Part shown: piece after piece, positions 19,508 to 23,690 of the stretch
How the letters are laid out: each line of letters begins with the position of its first letter
How positions within the stretch are numbered: the stretch's first letter is position 1
DNA from: Bacteroidales bacterium UBA1208
GTDB taxonomy: Bacteria > Bacteroidota > Bacteroidia > Bacteroidales > P3
Length of the DNA: 23,690 nucleotides
Reading direction: 5' to 3'
Assembly (NCBI GenBank): GCA_002309955.1
Contig: DBXQ01000097.1
Span: forward strand, 3,943-27,632
Position numbers and translations under genes: made by a program
Notes under the pieces: model-generated
What the model saw: only the letters and a program-made list of their open reading frames with translations
What the model was told of the DNA's origin: nothing
The model's database searches: none

Positions 19508-21241
19508 ATGATGCAGTTTTGTTGTATAAGGTTTGGCGCCAAGCAGTGCGGGAGGTTGCACAGGTGGTTGTGCTTTCTGTTGCTGTCCGTCCCGTTTGTA
19601 GCGGGGGCGCAGACGTTCAGTTTTGTGGCTCCGAGCGGTCAGACGCTTCGCGGAACGGTTGTGGATGGTGTGCTTGAGGTGTCACGCCAGCCAGGGGTTG
19701 CTTTGTCGGGGGCGTTGACGATTCCTGCATCGGTGTCGCGTGGCACAACAGTGTACAGGGTTGAGAGGATTGGGTCGTTTGCTTCGACGTCGGTTCTGTC
19801 GGTGTTGCTTCCGGGGTCGGTGCGGGTGTTGGCGGATGAGGCTTTTATGGGTTGCACACATCTGTCGCAGGTGGCGTTGGGCGATTCTGTGAGACGGATC
19901 GGGAACCGTGCTTTTTATCGTTGTTCTTCGTTGCAGGGGGTTGTGCTGCCGATGCTGGTTGATACGATTGGGGAGTATGCTTTTGCCGAGTGCAGTTCGT
20001 TGACGGATACGGTGTGGATTCCTGATTCAGTGAGGCGGATAGGGAGGTATGCTTTCAGCCAGTGTAGACGATTGCGGGCTGTGGGCGTAGGAGCGGGTGT
20101 GGGCGTGATACCAGATGAGTGTTTTTCTAATTGTGATTCGTTGTCGTGGTTGGTGTTGGGGTCGGCGGTGGATTCATTGGGGAGGGGTGCGTTTTTTTGT
20201 TGCCGAAGGTTAACGAGTGTGGAATTGCCAGAGGGTCTTCGTTATATTGGCTTCGGGACTTTTGAGTTTTGTAGCGGGCTTCACTCGTTGACTGTGCCGG
20301 ACAGCGTGGAGACGATTGACGCGTATGCTTTCAGCCAGTGTACGGGGTTGGAGAGTATCGTTGTAGGGTCGGAGGTGAGTAGTATTGCCCGTTATGCGTT
20401 TAATCGGTGTGATGTTTTGGATTCTTTTTTTATGAGGCCGTCGGTGCCACCTTCGATTGAAGCGAATACGTTTGGTAATTCGTCGGAAGGAAAGGTGTTT
20501 TATGTGTCGTGCGGCTTGGCGGGACGCTACAGGTTGGCTTGGGGGCAGGATTATTGTTACAGGGAGCCGGATCCGGGTGTGATGCTGCGGGTAGAGGTGA
20601 ATGATTCGTTGCGCGGATTTGCCGAGGTTGTAGGCGGGGTGAGGTGTGACTCCATTGCTGTGGTGAGGGCTACCGCGATACAGGGGTATCGGTTTGCAGG
20701 TTGGAGTAATGGCAGCATGGCCAATCCAGATACACTTCGTTTGACAGGTGATTCGGTGTTGATGGCTGTTTTTGAGCCAGAGGAATTTTTGTTGCGGGTT
20801 GATGTGAATGATGAGGAGTGGGGTATGGCCACGGGAGGAGGTGTTTATACATATGGGGCGGAAGCAGAATTGTCAGTTATGGCTTTTGTGGGCTATGTTT
20901 TTGTGAGATGGAGCGACGGGAATACCGATAATCCGCGCCATGTAGTGGTGGAAGGGGATAGTTTGTTTGTTGCTGAGTTGGACTCAGTGGGTACGACGGG
21001 AGTTAGCGAGACGGGCAGGGCTGTGAGGGTGTACGCCGAACGGTGCCAGGGTGATGCTGTGATAGTGGTGTTGGGAGCCGAAGGCAGGTCTGTGGATGTT
21101 GTAGACAGGGTGGGTCGTCGTGTACAGACGATAGCGCATGCCGGAGGAACTCTGAGAATTCCAGTGAGGGGTAACGGTATTTATATTGTCAAGGTTGAAG
21201 GGGATTTGCCTGTTGTTATTCCACCAGTAATATACCGCTAA
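19508..21241 (+). CDS. BspA-like leucine-rich-repeat surface protein with InlB-B-like repeats and a C-terminal sorting-type domain
   Basis: 577 residues from the ATG at 19508 (or 19511); the frame begins earlier at 19460, but that start lies upstream of the -7 element. A signal peptide (RWLCFLLLSVPFVAGA) is cut before Q35. About eight LRR_5 repeats of roughly 23 residues follow (I-G-x-x-A-F-x-x-C-x-x-L pattern, e.g. IGEYAFAECSSLTDTVWIP). Two divergent InlB-B-like units come next (GYRFAGWSNGSMANPDTLRLTG; GYVFVRWSDGNTDNPRH). The tail is a small beta-domain ending GNGIYIVKVEG, resembling type A sorting domains of the type IX secretion system. Proteins of this design are usually surface adhesins. 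The coding strand is strikingly G+T-rich. Its 3' end overlaps the convergent PNGase-like gene by 26 bp. Confidence 0.88.
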   Translation: MMQFCCIRFGAKQCGRLHRWLCFLLLSVPFVAGAQTFSFVAPSGQTLRGTVVDGVLEVSRQPGVALSGALTIPASVSRGTTVYRVERIGSFASTSVLSVLLPGSVRVLADEAFMGCTHLSQVALGDSVRRIGNRAFYRCSSLQGVVLPMLVDTIGEYAFAECSSLTDTVWIPDSVRRIGRYAFSQCRRLRAVGVGAGVGVIPDECFSNCDSLSWLVLGSAVDSLGRGAFFCCRRLTSVELPEGLRYIGFGTFEFCSGLHSLTVPDSVETIDAYAFSQCTGLESIVVGSEVSSIARYAFNRCDVLDSFFMRPSVPPSIEANTFGNSSEGKVFYVSCGLAGRYRLAWGQDYCYREPDPGVMLRVEVNDSLRGFAEVVGGVRCDSIAVVRATAIQGYRFAGWSNGSMANPDTLRLTGDSVLMAVFEPEEFLLRVDVNDEEWGMATGGGVYTYGAEAELSVMAFVGYVFVRWSDGNTDNPRHVVVEGDSLFVAELDSVGTTGVSETGRAVRVYAERCQGDAVIVVLGAEGRSVDVVDRVGRRVQTIAHAGGTLRIPVRGNGIYIVKVEGDLPVVIPPVIYR

Positions 21242-23090
21242 TGCACCAGTGGGAGAAACTGCCGGCTTGGGGTTCGCCTTGCGGTATGGCCACGGTGAGG
21301 GTGTGGCGGCCGACGGGTGACAGACCTCTGGTGCGGAAATAGTGCATGAGGTCGAAGTAGACGGGCTGTGTTGCCGTGCCTGGACACCAGCCGGAGCGGG
21401 AATAGTCGCTGCTGGACAAACCGTTCCAGAAGTTGCCGCTGACAGGGTTCCACTCTCGGTAGCGACCGCAGTCGCCTCGCCAAGGGGTATGGGTGAAGGC
21501 AGGTTTACCGTCGATGAGGATGATGTGGGTCTTGGGGTTGAACTCGTCACCGCCTCCCCAGCCACCATGGCCCGTGGCTATGTAGCGCAGGCGGACGTTA
21601 TGGGTGGTATCGGATTCCCATAGGGTGAAAGTGGTGGTGAGGCTGTCGGTGGCAAATAGCTTGCCGTAGTTCTGCCCGGCCATTTCAAGGACGTTGCAGG
21701 TGTTGAACAGGGAATAGGAATGGGGGTAAAACTGTTGAGATTCGTTTTCGTTGTCGGCGGGGACTGTCTGTTCGCCAGGGTAGGATTTGAGGTCGAGGGT
21801 TACGGTGTGTCCCCCGCGGTCATAGTTGCCAATCCAAACGCCAATCCAAACTTCGCCTTGTAGCAGATGGGCAATGTCGGTGACTTCCTGCTTGTAGTAG
21901 GCTTCGTCCTGCCAGTCGAGGCCGTCGATTTGCACACGGTCGTTGAACTGTCCCACACCGAAGGGGGTGAAGAAGCGCATCAGTTCGACTGGCGGCCAGT
22001 ACATGAACGAGGAGATACGGTATTGCTGTAGGGTGCTAATGCCATTTTTGATGCCTTGATAGTGTTCACCGTCACGCCCAATGAAGAGGGGGAGACTGTC
22101 GGGGTGGTTGTTTATGCCGTCGAAGAAGTTGGGGCAGAGGTCAATGTCTGCTCCGGGAATGATGAAGACGGAACCCGTGCGGTCGTAGGCGTCGCCGTTG
22201 CTGCGTTGGTGCAGTTCAATGAAGGTCTGGTAGTGGTTAGGCAGTTTAGGAAGTTGGATGCGCTTTAGGGCAAGAGTACCACCTGCATAGTGGAGGACAC
22301 TGTCGTAAGGTGCGTTTTGTCGGTAGTTGCCTTCGATGTGGTCGTTCTTGTCGCACCAACAGAGCTGCACTGAGTCGAATACACGAGTGGTAATGACCAT
22401 TTTCTGGCGCTTGATGTTGCTGAGCTCGCGGGGGGTAACCAGTGGATATCGGTTGTTCAGATAGAATTTGGAACTATGCACCCGGTCGGTTTTTACCAGT
22501 TGCAACTGACACTGGCCGTTGCGCCAGAAGCTGACCAACAGTCCGTGGAAGCGCCCATAGTAGGGTACAGGCGAGAGGTCGCGCGACTCCTTGCCCCATG
22601 TCTTAGGACCACCGTGCCAGATGGTCTCGAATGGCTGCACATAGAACTCCAGCTTATTGCTGTTGATGGAGCATGTGTAGCGGGTGAGTCCGTTCACTTG
22701 GTCGGTGTCGAAGTGGATGTCCTTGCGCGAGAAAGGGGTCACAGTGCGGTAATGTTCCCTTTTGTCTCCATTGAAAATGGTGGTGAGGTAAGTGATGGAG
22801 TCTTTGCTTTCGTCAACGAAGATGTCCTCTACCGAGTAGCCCTGTATGTACGGACCATTGTTCCATCCGCCAGGATGGTATTCACCGGGCAGGCGGTCAC
22901 CCTTAGTGACGAGGTAGTTTCTCCCTCTGTCAATCTCTATCTGGATGTATTGAGTGTCGATATGCTCGCCGTAGTCGTAGGAGGCATAGACGAAGTGGTT
23001 GGCGTTTTTTGCCACCTTGAAAGGTTTGGGCTGAGCCTGCAGGGTGATGAGGGAGGCAAGCATCAAAAAAAGAGTGAGGGTCTTTTTCAT
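21216..23090 (-). CDS. Secreted PNGase F-like protein (peptide-N-glycosidase F family)
   Basis: 624 residues. The signal peptide ends LITLQA, with the cut before Q20. An N-terminal region of about 270 residues may match the extra N-terminal bowl-like domain seen in some Bacteroidetes PNGases. The PNGase F double jelly-roll starts near 285: AYDRTGSVFI (D303) aligns with the catalytic Asp60 region of Elizabethkingia PNGase F (EWDRYANVYV), RFFTPFGVG with RFITPYWVG, GGDEFNPKTH (E516) with the Glu206 region, and SRSGWCPG with DRAGWCPG. The third important residue, Glu118 in YTETW, appears replaced in GVWIGNY. Activity would release N-glycans from glycoproteins in or outside the periplasm. It follows the CBS-domain gene by 42 nt. 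Family call good; activity uncertain. Confidence 0.82.
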   Translation of the reverse strand: MKKTLTLFLMLASLITLQAQPKPFKVAKNANHFVYASYDYGEHIDTQYIQIEIDRGRNYLVTKGDRLPGEYHPGGWNNGPYIQGYSVEDIFVDESKDSITYLTTIFNGDKREHYRTVTPFSRKDIHFDTDQVNGLTRYTCSINSNKLEFYVQPFETIWHGGPKTWGKESRDLSPVPYYGRFHGLLVSFWRNGQCQLQLVKTDRVHSSKFYLNNRYPLVTPRELSNIKRQKMVITTRVFDSVQLCWCDKNDHIEGNYRQNAPYDSVLHYAGGTLALKRIQLPKLPNHYQTFIELHQRSNGDAYDRTGSVFIIPGADIDLCPNFFDGINNHPDSLPLFIGRDGEHYQGIKNGISTLQQYRISSFMYWPPVELMRFFTPFGVGQFNDRVQIDGLDWQDEAYYKQEVTDIAHLLQGEVWIGVWIGNYDRGGHTVTLDLKSYPGEQTVPADNENESQQFYPHSYSLFNTCNVLEMAGQNYGKLFATDSLTTTFTLWESDTTHNVRLRYIATGHGGWGGGDEFNPKTHIILIDGKPAFTHTPWRGDCGRYREWNPVSGNFWNGLSSSDYSRSGWCPGTATQPVYFDLMHYFRTRGLSPVGRHTLTVAIPQGEPQAGSFSHWCISGILLVE

Positions 23091-23132
23091 TTCTCGGGGT
23101 GTTTTAATAACATTAGGGTGAATGGTTTGGGA

Positions 23133-23690
23133 CTATTCTTTTTCTGAGTCTTCGTCGGGGTTGTCGGGCTGTTCGTCAGGAAGGTCAATGACTTTGAAAC
23201 GCGATTGCCTTTGGTGCCAGCGGTCGAGAGCCAGTTGCCGCATATCGGCCACGTCGTCGCGTTCGTCCATGATTTCCAGTCCTACGATGGTTTCGATGAT
23301 GTCTTCCAGCGTGATGATGCCTTGGAAACTGCCATACTCGTCTATGACACAGGCGATGTGCTGTTTGTGGCGGAGCATGGAGTCCCAGATCTCTGAAACG
23401 GGCATGGCTTCTTTGTACATGACGATGTCGCGGCGTATTTCGCCGAGGGTCATGTTGAATTTGTCTTCGGTGAGCAGTTCGAGGGCTTCGCTGCGGAGGA
23501 CGTAGCCAGTTATGAATTCGTCGGATTCGCTGTAGACTGGTATTCGTGAAAAGTGGCTGTAGGCTTTGTCACGATAGAACTCTTTGAGGGTCATCTGTTC
23601 CGGAGCAATGGCTGCCACGGTAGTGGGGGTCATTACATCTTCGGCTTTGACGTCGTCGAGCTTAATGACGTTCTGGATGATTTTGTTCTC
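23133..23690 (-). CDS. HlyC/CorC (CNNM-like) family protein, CBS-pair C-terminal part (5' end outside window)
   Basis: The frame is open to the window edge, giving 186 C-terminal residues. It starts in the linker before the CBS pair (ENKIIQNVIKLDDVKAEDVMTP, the characteristic family signature). CBS1 follows (AYSHFSRIPVYSESDEFITGYVLRSEAL), then CBS2 (IACVIDEYGSFQGIITLEDIIETIVG), and an acidic tail (DEQPDNPDEDSEKE). The DUF21 membrane domain must lie beyond the window. No CorC_HlyC domain follows the CBS pair, so this is the short architecture. Such proteins are thought to act in Mg2+ or other cation export with nucleotide sensing by the CBS pair; the substrate here is unknown. The PNGase-like gene lies 42 nt downstream. 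Confidence 0.92.
   Translation of the reverse strand, partial: ENKIIQNVIKLDDVKAEDVMTPTTVAAIAPEQMTLKEFYRDKAYSHFSRIPVYSESDEFITGYVLRSEALELLTEDKFNMTLGEIRRDIVMYKEAMPVSEIWDSMLRHKQHIACVIDEYGSFQGIITLEDIIETIVGLEIMDERDDVADMRQLALDRWHQRQSRFKVIDLPDEQPDNPDEDSEKE

Noticed and set aside
22476..23147. 223-codon plus-strand frame
   Set aside because: Antisense shadow of the PNGase-like gene's N-terminal part.

Overview
The window looks like a chromosomal segment of a Bacteroidales bacterium (Bacteroides/Prevotella-like). The evidence is: repeated Bacteroidetes promoter elements (TTTG about 20 nt upstream of TAnnTTTG, usually seen as TATCTTTG), weak or absent Shine-Dalgarno sequences, a BspA-type leucine-rich surface protein with a type IX-secretion-like tail, a PNGase F-like secreted enzyme, a periplasmic glutaminyl cyclase, and four exported proteins whose predicted signal peptidase I cut falls between Ala and Gln.

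Layout. Positions 1-1143 hold the 3' part of infB. Positions 1144-5475 are an AT-richer accessory stretch: a four-helix-bundle (S23/Avd-like) gene embedded between two arms of an 8-bp-periodic repeat, tRNA-Arg(CCT) with a terminator, a block of strong hairpins, a probable structured non-coding RNA (2020-2262) that folds as a 6S-RNA-like rod, a putative modification-dependent restriction nuclease (EVE/PUA-like plus Mrr), more hairpins, and a lone AAA/DUF4143 ATPase. Positions 5476-17612 are mostly housekeeping: an AlkD-like DNA glycosylase, mrdA-rodA (cell elongation), clpX followed by a SagB-like exported nitroreductase, queD, and a minus-strand pair (glutaminyl cyclase, Rieske-like lipoprotein). 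These are followed by a small membrane protein with efp on the minus strand, then a small lipoprotein, an exported thioredoxin and manA on the plus strand. Positions 17666-23690 hold thiL-pcm (minus), a BspA-like protein (plus, divergent from thiL), a PNGase F-like protein (minus) and the C-terminal part of a DUF21/CBS (HlyC/CorC) protein running off the window.

The strongest unexplained pattern is a dispersed family of degenerate 8-bp-periodic inverted-repeat elements (left-arm unit about GTGTGAAT, centre about ATCGATT, right-arm unit about ATTCACGA). They fill the spacers before mrdA, clpX and queD, after queD and before manA, and they flank the four-helix-bundle gene, which sits where the centre of such an element would be. 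This suggests that the four-helix-bundle gene and the repeats form one system, perhaps a mobile element with solo, gene-less copies. The second notable object is the rod-like RNA candidate with its own promoter and a U-rich end. A third is the pairing of a glutaminyl cyclase with Gln-initial exported proteins, which matches the Bacteroidetes 'Q-rule'.
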